A DNA stretch of 64,000 nt from Methanothermobacter wolfeii (GTDB lineage Archaea; Methanobacteriota; Methanobacteria; Methanobacteriales; Methanothermobacteraceae), in contig NZ_CP104550.1 of assembly GCF_025397995.1 (NCBI RefSeq), forward strand, positions 216,001 to 280,000, read 5' to 3'. Position 1 is the stretch's first letter. Each line of letters begins with the position of its first letter. Both the position numbers and the translations under genes were made by a program. The notes beneath the pieces were generated by a model, which saw nothing but the letters and a program-made list of their open reading frames with translations, searched no databases and was not told the DNA's origin. Shown piece after piece: positions 8,880 to 18,700 of the stretch.

Positions 8880-9977
8880 ATGAAAACAACCATTAGTGTA
8901 ATTAAAGCAGACGTTGGAAGCGTAGCAGGCCATGCTGTTGCACATGAGGCCCTTAAGGATAAATGCTCCCAGATCCTTGCAGAGGCAAAGGAGACAGGAA
9001 TCCTTGAAGATTATTATATCACCAACTGCGGTGATGACATTGACCTTATAATGACACACCGCAACGGTGAAGAAAACGAGGAAGTCCACCAGACAGCATG
9101 GAACGCATTCAGGGAGGCTACAGATGTAGCAAGAAGCCTTAAACTGTATGGTGCAGGTCAGGATCTGCTCTCAGACACATTCTCAGGTAACATAAAGGGT
9201 ATGGGGCCTGGATGTGCGGAGATGGAGTTTAAGGAAAGACCAAGCGACCCTGTGATAATATTCTGCTGTGACAAAACAGAACCAGGAGCCTTTAACCTGC
9301 CACTCTTCAGGATGTTCGCAGACCCATTCAACACTGCAGGCCTTGTAATTGACCCCTCACTCCACAACGGATACGAATTCGAGGTCTTTGATGTCGTGGA
9401 ACACAGGAAGGTTAAGATGTCCTGTCCTGATGAGATGTATGATCTCCTGGCCCTTCTGGGTTCAATCAGCCGCTATGTGATAAAGAAGATACACAGAAGG
9501 GATGATGGTGAAATCGCAGCATCTGTAAGTACAGAGAGACTCAACCTCATGGCAGGTAAATACATCGGTAAGGACGACCCTGTTGCAATTGTAAGGGCCC
9601 AGTCAGGCTTCCCTGCTGCAGGTGAAGTCGTCGAACCATTCGCATTCCCCCACCTTGTCGGTGGATGGATGAGGGGATCACACAACGGTCCGCTAATGCC
9701 GGTCGCCCAGAGGGATGCGACTCCGGTGAGATTCGATGGACCCCCAAGGGTTATCGGTCTCGGATTCCAGGTTGCAGACTGCAAACTCGTGGGACCTGTC
9801 GACATGTTTGATGACCCTGCATTCGACAGATCAAGGGCACTCGCCTCTGAAGTCGCAGAGTACATGAGGAGACACGGACCCTTTGAGCCACACAGACTCC
9901 CATCAGATGAAATGGAGTACACATCACTACCAGGTGTCCTTGAAAAACTCGGGGACAGGTTCGAGGATATTGAATAA
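8880..9977 (+). CDS. fbp: Bifunctional fructose-1,6-bisphosphate aldolase/phosphatase
   Basis: This archaeal class V enzyme condenses glyceraldehyde-3-phosphate with dihydroxyacetone phosphate and then dephosphorylates fructose-1,6-bisphosphate, making gluconeogenesis one-directional. The 365-residue product is collinear with the family: MKTTISVIKADVGSVAGHA at the start (metal-binding Asp), CCDKTEPGAFN in the middle, and the GDDIDLIMTHRNGE segment. Promoter, leader and a T-rich terminator mark it as a single-gene unit. The strong ribosome binding site fits a highly expressed central enzyme. Confidence 0.93.
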   Translation: MKTTISVIKADVGSVAGHAVAHEALKDKCSQILAEAKETGILEDYYITNCGDDIDLIMTHRNGEENEEVHQTAWNAFREATDVARSLKLYGAGQDLLSDTFSGNIKGMGPGCAEMEFKERPSDPVIIFCCDKTEPGAFNLPLFRMFADPFNTAGLVIDPSLHNGYEFEVFDVVEHRKVKMSCPDEMYDLLALLGSISRYVIKKIHRRDDGEIAASVSTERLNLMAGKYIGKDDPVAIVRAQSGFPAAGEVVEPFAFPHLVGGWMRGSHNGPLMPVAQRDATPVRFDGPPRVIGLGFQVADCKLVGPVDMFDDPAFDRSRALASEVAEYMRRHGPFEPHRLPSDEMEYTSLPGVLEKLGDRFEDIE

Positions 9978-9990
9978 CCCCTCTTAAATC

Positions 9991-10000
9991 CTTTTTTTCT
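9991..10000 (+). terminator. T-run terminator after fbp
   Basis: CTTTTTTTCT 14 bases after the fbp stop, in the short gap before a convergent gene. Poly-T tracts are the main archaeal terminators. Confidence 0.5.
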
Positions 10001-10017
10001 TGGGTTTCTGCAGGCAG

Positions 10018-10647
10018 TCACCTGATTTTTCTCTTCTTAAGTATTTCCTGTGGTATGTCAACCACCCGCCGGACGCTGTCAATCACAGCCCCGTCACTTG
10101 TTGCAACAACACCATCCTCATGGCCCTTCAGTTTCCTGTCCACACAAGGGGAGAGCACGGCAACACCATCAAGTCCCCTGGACTCCATAATACTTTCCAC
10201 CATGCCCCTGAGCTTTCCACTGTGACTCACGTTTTTATCGAAATAGAAAACAGCCCTCTCCACATCGGAGTCTTCGAGGAAGTCAATTATGAGTCTAAGG
10301 GCCCTGAATGTGCCTTCAGTTATCCTGTAATTTCCAAAGACCCCCCTGACGTCCCTTAAATAACCATCCTGGGCAATGAAAAAACCTGAACCCGATAGGA
10401 CGCTCTCGGTGCCTATGAGGACATTGTATCCATCAATAAAAACAGAAGAACCACTGAGGGAGTCGGGACCAACCATCCTGGACTTTCTGACTTTTATCAG
10501 GTCGTCAGGAAAAACGTACCTTGCAAGGTAATTTCTTTCATCCCTCCCGAGGAGGTAATGGTTTGCAACAAACTTGAGCGCAACACTCTTACGGTAACCC
10601 CTGTTAAGCAGGTATTTGAGGTCCTCTGCAGCCATTTTAAGCTTCAT
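10018..10647 (-). CDS. DUF434 domain protein, possible nuclease fold
   Basis: A 209-residue protein of a family restricted mainly to archaea, function unknown. The N-terminal third (about 1-60) is a helical DUF434-type region. The rest begins SSVFIDGYNVLIGTESVLSG and later contains AVFYFDKNVSHSGKL and ATSDGAVID. Spaced acidic residues after short strands (DGYN, DKN, TSDG) resemble PIN/NYN-type nucleases, but this is a visual analogy. The start follows the DUF47 stop with GGGGAT just upstream, so the two are cotranscribed. Confidence 0.7.
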   Translation of the reverse strand: MKLKMAAEDLKYLLNRGYRKSVALKFVANHYLLGRDERNYLARYVFPDDLIKVRKSRMVGPDSLSGSSVFIDGYNVLIGTESVLSGSGFFIAQDGYLRDVRGVFGNYRITEGTFRALRLIIDFLEDSDVERAVFYFDKNVSHSGKLRGMVESIMESRGLDGVAVLSPCVDRKLKGHEDGVVATSDGAVIDSVRRVVDIPQEILKKRKIR

Positions 10648-11301
10648 TTATCCCCTTCTCTTCGCCGCCATTATGAGGGCACGGTCTGAGGCATCCTCGG
10701 CCCTGTCAGCTATATTTGCAAGTTTTCTTATTATCTCCTTAAGGTCAAGGAACTTAACAACACCGATCTGATTTTCCCTGTAGGCACTGTAAAGTCTTTT
10801 TATGATTTCCCGCTCAATGATATCTGCCCTGTCCTCAAGCCTTTCAATCTCATGGGCCTTCTTCATGGCCTCACCGAGGTCCTTCTCAAGGAGTTCAACG
10901 CAGTCTATGAGGGCCTCCATGGTGCCTTTGATGGTTTCCATCATCCTCCTGAAATCATCCCTGAACTCGGGGGGGAGCGATACCTGTCCCAGGGATACCG
11001 TGAAGGCCGTTGACTCAATAACATCCGCAACCTTGTCTATGCTCTCAACAAGCATTATACGGTCTTCCCTGTCAAAGGGCAGGAAGGCACCCTCGTAGAA
11101 TTCGATCTCCATCTCCCTTCTTATCTCATCGGCTTCGTGTTCGGTTATTGCTATTTCCTTTGTCAGTTCAGAAACCCTTTTAAAGTTTCCCTGGTAGAAT
11201 GCTTCCATGAGTTCTTCGAGTTTCAGGTAACATTCACTGACCTTTAAAAGGTGCTCCCGCCCATACTTCTCAACTTTACTCTCTCTGAGGAAGAATTTCA
11301 T
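10648..11301 (-). CDS. DUF47 family PhoU-like protein
   Basis: A 217-residue all-helical protein of the DUF47/TIGR00153 family, related to PhoU. Members often accompany Pit-type phosphate transporters and are thought to regulate them. The acidic E/D-rich helical repeats (TEHEADEIRREMEIEFYEGAFLPFDREDRIMLVESIDKVADVIE) are typical metal-binding PhoU-like helices. No transporter gene adjoins it here. It is the middle gene of a leftward group with DUF357 upstream and DUF434 downstream. Confidence 0.8.
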   Translation of the reverse strand: MKFFLRESKVEKYGREHLLKVSECYLKLEELMEAFYQGNFKRVSELTKEIAITEHEADEIRREMEIEFYEGAFLPFDREDRIMLVESIDKVADVIESTAFTVSLGQVSLPPEFRDDFRRMMETIKGTMEALIDCVELLEKDLGEAMKKAHEIERLEDRADIIEREIIKRLYSAYRENQIGVVKFLDLKEIIRKLANIADRAEDASDRALIMAAKRRG

Positions 11302-11310
11302 TATATCCCA

Positions 11311-11544
11311 TTATATGAGCTTGTGCAGCATCCTGAGGCTGTCAAGAAGGCCATGTGCATAGGTTATGCATCCAAAGGATGTGAGGTAGTCCTTCTTTTC
11401 AAGGTAGTAGATGGAGTCATCCCTGTAATTGAGGGCCCTCTCAATCACAGCCTCTTCATCCCTGCTGAATTCTATGGATTTCATTTCCATTAAATTTTTC
11501 TCAAGGAGCTCAAGGTCCTTTTTTATTCGCTCAGCGTATTCCAT
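11311..11544 (-). CDS. DUF357 domain protein
   Basis: A 77-residue helical protein matching the archaeal DUF357 pattern: MEYAERIKKDLELLEKN, then RALNYRDDSIYYLEKKDYLTSFGCITYAHGLLDSLR. Its function is unknown. It lies nine bases upstream of the DUF47 gene and 27 bases downstream of the archaetidylinositol-phosphate synthase gene on the same strand, so it is probably cotranscribed with both. Confidence 0.75.
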   Translation of the reverse strand: MEYAERIKKDLELLEKNLMEMKSIEFSRDEEAVIERALNYRDDSIYYLEKKDYLTSFGCITYAHGLLDSLRMLHKLI

Positions 11545-11571
11545 AAACTCACCCCAAAATCGCCTCTGAGA

Positions 11572-12141
11572 TCAGGTCTTCATTTTTTTCCAGCCATAAA
11601 TAATCCTCTGGAGCACCGTGAAGTATCCGAGCAATATGAGGACTATTATGGCGGCTGACATGTACCATGGACCATAGATGTATCCAGTGATGGATCCTGC
11701 AAGGAGGATTATTAGGCGTTCAGCCCTCTCAGCAATACCCACACTGCAGCCTATACCCTCAGATTCTGCACGGGCCCTAACATAGCTCACCATAAGGGCC
11801 GAGTGGAGGGCCAGCATACCCGTGAGGGCCCCAGTGAACCCCCCTGCTGTGATACCGATAATTATTATCCCATCCGAAAACCTGTCAAGTGTTGAGTCAA
11901 GGAAGCCTCCAAATCTGGTTGGAGTGTACCGGCTCCTGGCAACGGCACCATCGAGGACGTCGATGAATCCGCTCAGGGCAAGTAGCAGACCACCATTAAG
12001 GAGGCTTCCAGAGGCATACATGGTTGCGGATGCGCATGCAACAAGGAATCCTAAAAGGGTTATGTAATCTGCTGGAATCGCGATTCTCTCTGCAACTGGA
12101 TCAATGAACTTTCTGATTATCGGTCTGAACTGGTTTAACAT
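11572..12141 (-). CDS. Archaetidylinositol phosphate synthase (CDP-alcohol phosphatidyltransferase)
   Basis: The protein (189 residues) contains the family signature DGAVAR, eight residues, G, three residues, D, three residues, D (seen as DVLDGAVARSRYTP then GFLDSTLD). About five hydrophobic segments mark it as an integral membrane enzyme. In Methanothermobacter the gene next to the Sua5 homologue makes archaetidylinositol phosphate from CDP-archaeol and inositol-1-phosphate, which I take as its role. The start MLNQFRPIIRKF at 12141 is preferred; a longer frame would run into the divergent Sua5 gene. Confidence 0.82.
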   Translation of the reverse strand: MLNQFRPIIRKFIDPVAERIAIPADYITLLGFLVACASATMYASGSLLNGGLLLALSGFIDVLDGAVARSRYTPTRFGGFLDSTLDRFSDGIIIIGITAGGFTGALTGMLALHSALMVSYVRARAESEGIGCSVGIAERAERLIILLAGSITGYIYGPWYMSAAIIVLILLGYFTVLQRIIYGWKKMKT

Positions 12142-12283
12142 ACTTTCATTTATAATAAATGCAGATATATAACTTGAATTATTAAACCACCAAAGCATGT
12201 TCCAGATATAACCCACATGAATCTGAGGGTCGCTGAACTCTTCAATCATCTGAATGTGCAATAAATGGACTCTGAGTGTTGGT

Positions 12284-12901
12284 ATGATTATCAGAAAAAT
12301 TAAGAGGGATAGACCATCAAGGACCGTGATTGATGAGGCCATAGGCATCATGAGGGATGGCGGGGTTGTAATATACCCTACAGACACGATTTATGGGCTT
12401 GGTGTTAATGCGCTTGATGATAGGGCGGTAAAAAGGCTCTTCAGAATCAAGGGGAGGGACCCGGATAAGCCGGTTTCGATCTGTCTCGCTGATGTCAGGG
12501 AGATACCTGAATTTTCGAGGCCATCCCCCCGGGCAATGGAGATAATTGAGAGGATACTCCCTGGTCCCTATACGGTTGTACTGGAGAAGAATGATAGAAT
12601 CCCCGATATCCTGACTGCGGGTTCAATGAAGGTTGGCCTGAGGGTCCCGGATGAGAAGGTATGCACTCTTCTGTCAGCTGAATTTCCTGTTACAAGTACA
12701 AGTGCAAACATCTCAGGCAAACCCCAGGGGGCGTCACTTGATGAGATAATCAGGGATATCCCTGACGCTGACATGGCCATTGATGGAGGGGCTCCGGCCA
12801 GTATGGAGCCGTCAACTGTAATTGACCTTACGGTTCATCCACCAAGGATAGTGAGAATGGGGAGGGGCGGCACGGAGTTCCTCAAGGATATTATGGATTG
12901 A
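12284..12901 (+). CDS. Sua5/YrdC family threonylcarbamoyl-AMP synthase
   Basis: It forms threonylcarbamoyl-AMP from threonine, bicarbonate and ATP, the first step of t6A37 modification of ANN-decoding tRNAs. The 205-residue product is a single YrdC domain: GGVVIYPTDTIYGLGVNA (about residues 24-41), RLFRIKGRDPDKPVSI, LPGPYTVVL, and TSTSANISGKP near the end of the core. It lacks the C-terminal Sua5 domain, so it is the short TsaC-like form. The ATG at 12284 is preferred over an in-frame one at 12254 because MIIRKI directly precedes the conserved core. Confidence 0.9.
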   Translation: MIIRKIKRDRPSRTVIDEAIGIMRDGGVVIYPTDTIYGLGVNALDDRAVKRLFRIKGRDPDKPVSICLADVREIPEFSRPSPRAMEIIERILPGPYTVVLEKNDRIPDILTAGSMKVGLRVPDEKVCTLLSAEFPVTSTSANISGKPQGASLDEIIRDIPDADMAIDGGAPASMEPSTVIDLTVHPPRIVRMGRGGTEFLKDIMD

Positions 12902-12982
12902 TGTGTTGGTGGTGCATGGAAAGATCAATGAATTTAGGACATACAGGGAGAGATGATTTCCGGATTCAGGGTGATGGGGCAG

Positions 12983-13687
12983 ATGAAGACATTAGGTGAG
13001 ATTGGTGAGAACCGGAAGATACCGACTGAATCTTCAATTGATAAAATACTGGGTGGAGGAGTGGAAAAGAAGGGCATAACCCAGTTCTACGGACCTCCAG
13101 GTTCAGGTAAGACGAATATAGCAATTAAGCTTGCTGTTGAAACTGCAAGGAAGGGTAAAAAGGCATTTTTCATTGATACTGAGGGTGGAATCTCAGTTGA
13201 GAGGATAAGACAGGTTTCAGGAGAGTTCTTTGATACCGTTGCAGAGAATATAATCGTATTCGAACCATCAAGTTTCACAGAACAGGGAGAAATCCTCTCA
13301 AGGATATCATCCCTACTTAAGACACATGGCGAATCAACTGAACTGGTGGTCCTTGATTCTGCCGTCGCCCTTTACAGGCTTAAGGAGGGTAAAACCTCAA
13401 ATTTAAATGTTGATCTTGGAAGACAGATGTTCCTCCTCCTTCAGATGGCAAGGAGGTTCGACCTTGCGGCCGTCATAACAAACCAGATATATTCAATTAC
13501 AGGGAATGATGGAAAGGACCGGGTTAACCCTGTTGGTGGAACGGTCCTGCGTTACTGGTCCAAGGTTATAGTTGAACTTGAGATGGGGGATTCACCAGGG
13601 GAGAGGCTGGCCATACTCAGGAGGCACAGGAACAGGCCGGAGGGCCTGAGAACAGGGTTCAGGATCGTGGCCGATGGCATCATATGA
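12983..13687 (+). CDS. radB: DNA repair and recombination protein RadB
   Basis: RadB is the short euryarchaeal RadA paralogue, thought to assist homologous recombination. From [20 protein letters not shown] the product is 234 residues, with Walker A GPPGSGKT at 37-44, Walker B in [13 protein letters not shown], and the RecA-core segment ITNQIYS. It lacks the N-terminal helix-hairpin-helix domain of RadA, as RadB proteins do. In-frame starts at 12953 and 12974 would add up to ten residues. It is separated from Sua5 by 81 bases. Confidence 0.9.
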   Translation: MKTLGEIGENRKIPTESSIDKILGGGVEKKGITQFYGPPGSGKTNIAIKLAVETARKGKKAFFIDTEGGISVERIRQVSGEFFDTVAENIIVFEPSSFTEQGEILSRISSLLKTHGESTELVVLDSAVALYRLKEGKTSNLNVDLGRQMFLLLQMARRFDLAAVITNQIYSITGNDGKDRVNPVGGTVLRYWSKVIVELEMGDSPGERLAILRRHRNRPEGLRTGFRIVADGII

Positions 13688-13872
13688 TGTAGTATTTAAA
13701 GGATACATTTTATTACAGCCCCCTGTTTTCTGAACAAAGTTTATTAAGTGGTTTGTTTAATATGATATAAGACACTGGAATAATGAAGCTTATGATTTGA
13801 GGTTCAGCCTCTGAGTAATAAGAGAAGCCTGCTTCTCTTTCATGGTATATGCTCTGGTGCTGATGTGATAAA
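13688..13872. other. Intergenic region with leader hairpin before the aminotransferase gene
   Basis: A/T-rich spacer of 185 bases. AAGAGAAG (13820-13827) pairs with CTTCTCTT (13832-13839) across the tetraloop CCTG, 33 bases before the aminotransferase ATG. Upstream TTTAATATGATATAAG near 13756-13771 could be a TATA region, placing the hairpin in the 5' leader. No gene seen. Confidence 0.4.
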
Positions 13873-15033
13873 ATGATTTCTCCTAAAAAATATGCTAAGG
13901 CCGCTAAGGTATCGCCTAATGGCTTTAAAACAACAAATGAGTTTTTCAACTATGTTTTTAAGGATGAAGAAATGATATGGATGGGTCAGAACACCAACCA
14001 TCTCCATGATCATTCTGAAATAGCGGAAGCCATGATTGACTGTATAAATGAGGGTAACTACTGCAAGTATCCTCCGCCGGAGGGGTTCCCTGAACTCAAG
14101 GAGCTTGTTGTAAGGGACCTTGGCCTTGGGGATGGCTTCGAGGCCCTTATAACCGCCGGCGGTACCGAGTCCCTTTATCTCTGCATGAATGATATACTTG
14201 AACCTGAAGATAACGCCATAACATGTGATCCTGGCTACCTCATAATTGACAACTTCGCAAGCAGATTCGCATGCAGCGTCATCTCGATTCCAATCTACAG
14301 CAGGGAGTGTGGCTACAAATTAACACCCGAACTTGTACTTGAGAACATGGATAGGAACACCCATATGGTATCACTCATCGATCCCCTGAACCCCCTGGGA
14401 TCATCATACACAAAGGATGAGATAAAGGCCTTTGCAGATATAGCCAATGACCATGACATCTACCTCCTCCATGATATAACCTACAGGGACTTTGCAATGG
14501 ACCATCACCTTGCAGCAGACTATGCCCCTGAGAAAACGGTAACCGTTTACAGCTTCTCAAAGATATATGGCATGGCAGGTCTGAGGATAGGGGCTATTGT
14601 GGCAACATCAGACCTCATCGAATCCATAAAGAGTATCGTTATAAATGATCTGGGCACAAATGTCATTTCACAGGCAGGGGCAATCGCAGCCCTCAGATCA
14701 AAGAACAGGTGGGTTGACAGGATAAGAAATACAACCTTCAGGAACCAGAAGATAATAAAGGACGCCGTTGATGAGGTTGACGGTGCATTCATCCCTGTTT
14801 ACCCATCAAGCGGGAACATGATGGCAATAGACATCCACAAAACAGGTGTTGACCCCCTTGACCTTGCAGATTACCTCCTTAAAAGGAAGATATTTGTAAG
14901 GCAGGGCGCCTACACAAGCAGGGCCTTCGGGGACAGGTACATACGCCTCAGTTTCTCAATACCCAGGGAACAGGTTGAGATATTCGCAGAGAACTTTGTG
15001 GATGTCATGGAATTCCTGAGGCCTTCAAATTAG
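13873..15033 (+). CDS. Class I/II PLP-dependent aminotransferase
   Basis: A 386-residue fold-type I aminotransferase, probably acting on aspartate or another small amino acid. It shows the cofactor-binding GGTESLYL segment (97-104), DPGYLIID, the NPLG motif at about 173-176 and the Schiff-base lysine at 230 in [15 protein letters not shown]-terminal RLSFSIP supplies the carboxylate-binding Arg. A Methanothermobacter gene in this neighbourhood is annotated as aspartate aminotransferase, but substrate cannot be read from sequence. It is a monocistronic gene. Confidence 0.85.
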   Translation: MISPKKYAKAAKVSPNGFKTTNEFFNYVFKDEEMIWMGQNTNHLHDHSEIAEAMIDCINEGNYCKYPPPEGFPELKELVVRDLGLGDGFEALITAGGTESLYLCMNDILEPEDNAITCDPGYLIIDNFASRFACSVISIPIYSRECGYKLTPELVLENMDRNTHMVSLIDPLNPLGSSYTKDEIKAFADIANDHDIYLLHDITYRDFAMDHHLAADYAPEKTVTVYSFSKIYGMAGLRIGAIVATSDLIESIKSIVINDLGTNVISQAGAIAALRSKNRWVDRIRNTTFRNQKIIKDAVDEVDGAFIPVYPSSGNMMAIDIHKTGVDPLDLADYLLKRKIFVRQGAYTSRAFGDRYIRLSFSIPREQVEIFAENFVDVMEFLRPSN

Positions 15034-15058
15034 GGTTCCTGATTTTCTTCAGACCATT

Positions 15059-15071
15059 CCTTTTTTTATTA
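15059..15071 (+). terminator. T-run terminator after the aminotransferase gene
   Basis: CCTTTTTTTATTA about 25 bases after the stop, in the gap between two convergent genes. Confidence 0.45.
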
Positions 15072-15128
15072 AATCTAGCAGGAAAGCTTCCCATATTGAA
15101 CATTTCTCACCCTGAAAATAGAAATTAG

Positions 15129-16904
15129 TTATTCGGCCTTGAGGTAATAATACTCCCCGAGCTCCTTCTGCTTTCTGTCGAGGAAACTGTTGATCTTATT
15201 AACCCTGGGCCTTCTGGTCTCCTTGTCCCTTCTGAAGGTTATCCCCACCTCCATCAGGAAACGGTTCATGGCTTCCCTCAGCTCTGTCGGGCTTCCTGCA
15301 TGACCATTAAAACCGGGTTTACCGCTGAATACCATGGCCCTGTCAGAGACATAGTCGATGAATATTATATCATGATCTATGACCATTGCAGATGAATTCC
15401 GTCCCTCTACTATCCTCCTTATGGCCTTTGCAGCCATCAGGCGCTGTTCAACATCAAGGAATGCTGTTGGTTCGTCGAGGACATAAAGATCAGCCTCCTG
15501 TGACAGTGTGACTGCAACGGCAAGCCTCTGGAGTTCACCCCCGCTCAGCTCCTCAACTTTCTTATCAAGGATTTCCTCAAGGTTGAATGGCTTCATTATT
15601 TCGCTCTTGAATATGTTTGAACCGTATCCCGGAGCCTTTTCATAGAGTAACTCATCCACCGTACCCGGGTAGTCTGAGGAGAGATACTGGGGCTTGTAGG
15701 ATATCTTTATATTCTTCTTAACCTTCCCTGTGTCCGGCTTCTCAACCCCTGCAAGGATCTTTGCAAAGGTTGTTTTACCGATACCGTTGGGGCCGAAGGC
15801 TGTTATGATCTCGTTGAAGTATATTGTCCCCTCATCAACCTCAAGGCTGAATTCAGGGTATGACTTCTTCATTGAGGAGTACTCTGCAAGGACATCTCCC
15901 TCATCACTGACCCTTGGGGGCTTGACCTTGAATTCAATAGCCTCTCTCCTGAACCTCACGTTTTCTTCCCTCAGAAAACCCTTTATGTATGTGTTTATAC
16001 CAACACGGACGCCCCTCCTGTTTGATACAACCCCATATCCTCCGGGTTTACCGTAGAGTATATGCACATAGTCTGACATTGCATCCAGGGCGGCCATGTC
16101 ATGCTCTATTACCATCACGGCTTTACCAGCATCTGCAAGGGACCTTATAACCCTGACTGCATTCAGCCTCTGACGGACGTCAAGCCAGGATGTTGGTTCA
16201 TCAAAGTAGTAGAAGTCTGCTTCACGAAGGGCTGCGGCGGCAATCGCCACGCTCTGAAGTTCTCCTCCACTCAGGTTTGAAATGTCACGTTTCATTATAC
16301 CCCCGATCTCGAGGGCTTCTATGACCTCGTCTGTCCGTTCTGATCCTATGCTCAGCAGCAGGTCCTCAACACGCCCCTTAACGTAACGGGGGATCCTGTC
16401 AACCATCTGTGGTTTATGAACCACCTTCACGTTACCTTCACTGAGGTTCCTGAAGTAGTTCTGGAGCTCCGAGCCCCTGAAATAGCTTATTATCTCGTCC
16501 CATTCCGGCGGGTCCTGGAAGTTACCAAGATTGGGCTTAAGTTCACCCGAGAGTATCCTTATTATGGTTGATTTACCTATACCGTTGGGGCCCATGAGTC
16601 CCACAACGTCACCCTCGCTTACAGAGGGCAGTCCAAAGAGTTCAAAGAGGTTCTGACCGTAACGGTGCACGGGGTTTTCAAGGGCTTCCGGAAGATTTAT
16701 TACACTAACCGCGTTGAAGGGGCATCTCTTGGTACATATACCGCACCCCGAGCAGAGTTCCTCTGATATCAATGGTTTCTTTGTTTTTTCATCCACCGTT
16801 ATCGTGTCCTCACCCATCCTCACTCCAGGGCAGTAGTCTATGCACACGTAATTACATTTCTTTGGCTGACACCTGTCATGGTCAAGTATTGAAATCCTGG
16901 TCAA
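15129..16904 (-). CDS. abce1: Ribosome recycling ATPase ABCE1 (RNase L inhibitor homologue)
   Basis: ABCE1 splits ribosomes after termination and takes part in initiation. The protein opens with an iron-sulfur domain holding two [4Fe-4S] clusters ([20 protein letters not shown] and [13 protein letters not shown]), followed by twin ABC ATPase domains, each with GPNGIGKS/T and LSGGELQ signatures. Length (591) is standard. The TTG at 16904 is preferred because GGTGAT lies four bases before it; the GTG at 16913, giving 594 residues, has no ribosome binding site. Confidence 0.95.
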   Translation of the reverse strand: MTRISILDHDRCQPKKCNYVCIDYCPGVRMGEDTITVDEKTKKPLISEELCSGCGICTKRCPFNAVSVINLPEALENPVHRYGQNLFELFGLPSVSEGDVVGLMGPNGIGKSTIIRILSGELKPNLGNFQDPPEWDEIISYFRGSELQNYFRNLSEGNVKVVHKPQMVDRIPRYVKGRVEDLLLSIGSERTDEVIEALEIGGIMKRDISNLSGGELQSVAIAAAALREADFYYFDEPTSWLDVRQRLNAVRVIRSLADAGKAVMVIEHDMAALDAMSDYVHILYGKPGGYGVVSNRRGVRVGINTYIKGFLREENVRFRREAIEFKVKPPRVSDEGDVLAEYSSMKKSYPEFSLEVDEGTIYFNEIITAFGPNGIGKTTFAKILAGVEKPDTGKVKKNIKISYKPQYLSSDYPGTVDELLYEKAPGYGSNIFKSEIMKPFNLEEILDKKVEELSGGELQRLAVAVTLSQEADLYVLDEPTAFLDVEQRLMAAKAIRRIVEGRNSSAMVIDHDIIFIDYVSDRAMVFSGKPGFNGHAGSPTELREAMNRFLMEVGITFRRDKETRRPRVNKINSFLDRKQKELGEYYYLKAE

Positions 16905-17025
16905 TTTTATCACCGTGAGAAGTTAGAATCAGTGAACTGATTATGGTGGTGGTGCTTAATAAAAATTGCCTATGGCTGTGTAGGGTTAATGGAAAATAAG
17001 AATAAAATAAGAAAAATCTGGCCAT

Positions 17026-17232
17026 TTATACTTTTTTAACGGCCAGTTCGATGTCTGATTTCTTCACGGTTTTTCTGCCGGCGTGTTTTGCAAGTTTAAC
17101 TGCTTCTCTTGCAATTTTCATGCCCTCTTCTTCAAGGGCCCTTGCAAGTTCTTCTCTTGCATCATCACTTATTCTCTGGGCACCGGCATTTTTTATTATT
17201 CTCCCAACTGGTGTTATAGGTAATTCGGCCAT
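17026..17232 (-). CDS. Archaeal histone
   Basis: A 68-residue histone-fold protein that wraps chromosomal DNA as dimers and larger polymers. [20 protein letters not shown] at the start and [18 protein letters not shown] at the end match the HMf/HMt family nearly residue for residue, including the dimer-interface and DNA-contact Arg and Lys residues. AGGTGATATT directly precedes the ATG. Upstream A/T-rich sequence around 17245-17280 holds likely TATA elements. It stands alone between ABCE1 and pth2. Confidence 0.96.
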   Translation of the reverse strand: MAELPITPVGRIIKNAGAQRISDDAREELARALEEEGMKIAREAVKLAKHAGRKTVKKSDIELAVKKV

Positions 17233-17488
17233 AATATCACCTCAGTTTTATATTTAAATCCATAGTATTTAAATTTATCGTTTTTTCAGCATTATTTTCC
17301 ATTCCCCTCCCGATTCTCTGCTCCACCGGTACCATGAACTTCACTGTAACCATGATACAGACCGGCTCTTTCTCATGGGTTAGCACCGGCACCGCACGGG
17401 TCATATGAAGGTCATCAACTTCCAGATGGGGTGGATGGTGGAAATCGTTATTAGTCATGATCAATATAAAACCGCCACAGGTGTGAAA
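17233..17488. other. Divergent promoter region between histone and pth2
   Basis: It holds the histone promoter (A/T-rich block at about 17245-17280) and the pth2 leader. Open frames here, including a 75-codon one on the minus strand, lack family resemblance, a ribosome binding site or conserved character and are treated as chance. Confidence 0.5.
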
Positions 17489-17827
17489 ATGAAACAGGTC
17501 ATAATAGTAAGGTCAGATCTTGGAATGGGCAGAGGTAAAATCGCTGCTCAGGCATGTCACGCTTCTATAGGATCATACAAAAAAACAGACCCTGATAAAA
17601 TAAGAGAATGGGAGATGGAAGGCTCAAAAAAGGTTGTACTCTCGGTACCCGGCCTTGAAGAACTGATGGAGATATATGAGGCTGTCCGGAGGACGGACAT
17701 TTCACACTACCTTGTGCGTGATGCAGGCCATACCCAGATACCTGCAGGAACAGTAACATGTCTGGGCATAGGGCCTGACACTGATGAGAGAATAGACAGG
17801 ATAACAGGGGAGCTTAAGCTGCTATGA
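17489..17827 (+). CDS. pth2: Peptidyl-tRNA hydrolase, Pth2 type
   Basis: Pth2 frees tRNA from prematurely released peptidyl-tRNA. The 112-residue product begins [26 protein letters not shown], the family's characteristic N-terminus, and includes [13 protein letters not shown] with the catalytic-site residues. AGGTGTGA lies just upstream of the ATG at 17489; a longer in-frame start at 17405 would add 28 residues absent from the family. mfnE follows after 12 bases. Confidence 0.93.
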   Translation: MKQVIIVRSDLGMGRGKIAAQACHASIGSYKKTDPDKIREWEMEGSKKVVLSVPGLEELMEIYEAVRRTDISHYLVRDAGHTQIPAGTVTCLGIGPDTDERIDRITGELKLL

Positions 17828-17839
17828 GCAGGTGATTCC

Positions 17840-18490
17840 ATGGAATGGGTTGTGAAGATAGGCGGCAGCCTCTTCCCGGATCATGCAGCGGTTCTACTTG
17901 AAAAACTGAGGGGGGAGGAATCTGTGGTGATCTGTGGCGGCGGAGACTTTGCTGATATGGTGAGACACCATGATGAAAGGAAGGGATTCTCTGCATCCGC
18001 TACTCATGAAGCGGCTATTCTGTGCATGGATATTACAGGAAGGCTTCTATCAGACCTTGTGGATTCTTCCAGGACCGTTAGAACCCTCCAGGAATGCAGA
18101 AATGCTATAGATGATGGTTTTACTCCAGTTCTTTTACCCTCCCAGCTTCTACGCTACACGGATCCTGCTGAACATTCATGGAGGGTTACTTCTGATTCCC
18201 TTTCACTTGCAGTGGCCCACATGCTTGGAGCGAAACTTTTAATAGCAACTGATGTAGATGGTATATATACTGAAAGACCACCTGCCAGTGATGCTAAACT
18301 TATAAATGATATAAGTGCTAAAGACTTACTATCTTTTGGTGAGACATCAGTGGATGAAGCACTACCTGAACTTCTAATTAAATTCAAATCTGATTGTTAC
18401 GTTGTGAATGGGAAATATCCGTCCAGGGTGCTATCCATTTTAAGGGCAGGTGCTTCAGCCGGAATATGTACAGTTATAAGAGGTGATTAG
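17840..18490 (+). CDS. mfnE: Amino acid kinase family protein, probable methanofuran kinase MfnE
   Basis: The 216-residue protein has the amino acid kinase fold: MEWVVKIGGSLF at the N-terminus (phosphate loop), VICGGGDFADMVRHHDE, and LLIATDVDGIY, plus a C-terminal RVLSILRAG segment. Short stand-alone kinases of this type in methanogens phosphorylate the aminomethylfuran alcohol of methanofuran biosynthesis (MfnE), which is my preferred role. Another small-molecule kinase of the family cannot be excluded. It lies between pth2 and the Zn-ribbon gene, whose ATG follows its stop directly. Confidence 0.75.
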   Translation: MEWVVKIGGSLFPDHAAVLLEKLRGEESVVICGGGDFADMVRHHDERKGFSASATHEAAILCMDITGRLLSDLVDSSRTVRTLQECRNAIDDGFTPVLLPSQLLRYTDPAEHSWRVTSDSLSLAVAHMLGAKLLIATDVDGIYTERPPASDAKLINDISAKDLLSFGETSVDEALPELLIKFKSDCYVVNGKYPSRVLSILRAGASAGICTVIRGD

Positions 18491-18652
18491 ATGTCCAAGA
18501 TGGAATGCACATCCTGTAAACAGGAGATACCTCTGGTTGAGACATACGTGAAATTTGAATGTCCAATGTGCGGTGAGATGATCTACAGGTGCCAGAAGTG
18601 CAGGACCTTCGGACACACCTACAGGTGCAAGTGTGGCTTCGAAGGGCCATAA
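18491..18652 (+). CDS. Small Zn-ribbon protein (53 residues)
   Basis: The short frame [20 protein letters not shown] continues to four CxxC pairs: CTSC, CPMC, CQKC and CKC, enough for two zinc sites. Proteins of this type are widespread in archaea, are usually encoded next to elongation factor aEF-1beta as here, and are annotated as putative RNA-binding Zn-ribbons. AGGTGATTAG precedes the ATG and contains the mfnE stop, so translation is probably coupled. The function is not established. Confidence 0.85.
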   Translation: MSKMECTSCKQEIPLVETYVKFECPMCGEMIYRCQKCRTFGHTYRCKCGFEGP

Positions 18653-18657
18653 TAAGA

Positions 18658-18665
18658 TATAAATA
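18658..18665 (+). promoter_or_regulatory. TATA box of the aEF-1beta gene
   Basis: TATAAATA begins six bases after the Zn-ribbon stop and 43 bases before the aEF-1beta ATG. It allows this translation factor its own transcript even though the upstream gene is close. Confidence 0.55.
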
Positions 18666-18700
18666 TGTATTAAATTAATACTAAATTCTGGAGGTATTTC

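Noticed and set aside
17237..17464. 75-codon minus-strand frame between histone and pth2
   Set aside because: Low-complexity composition, no ribosome binding site, and it covers the histone promoter.
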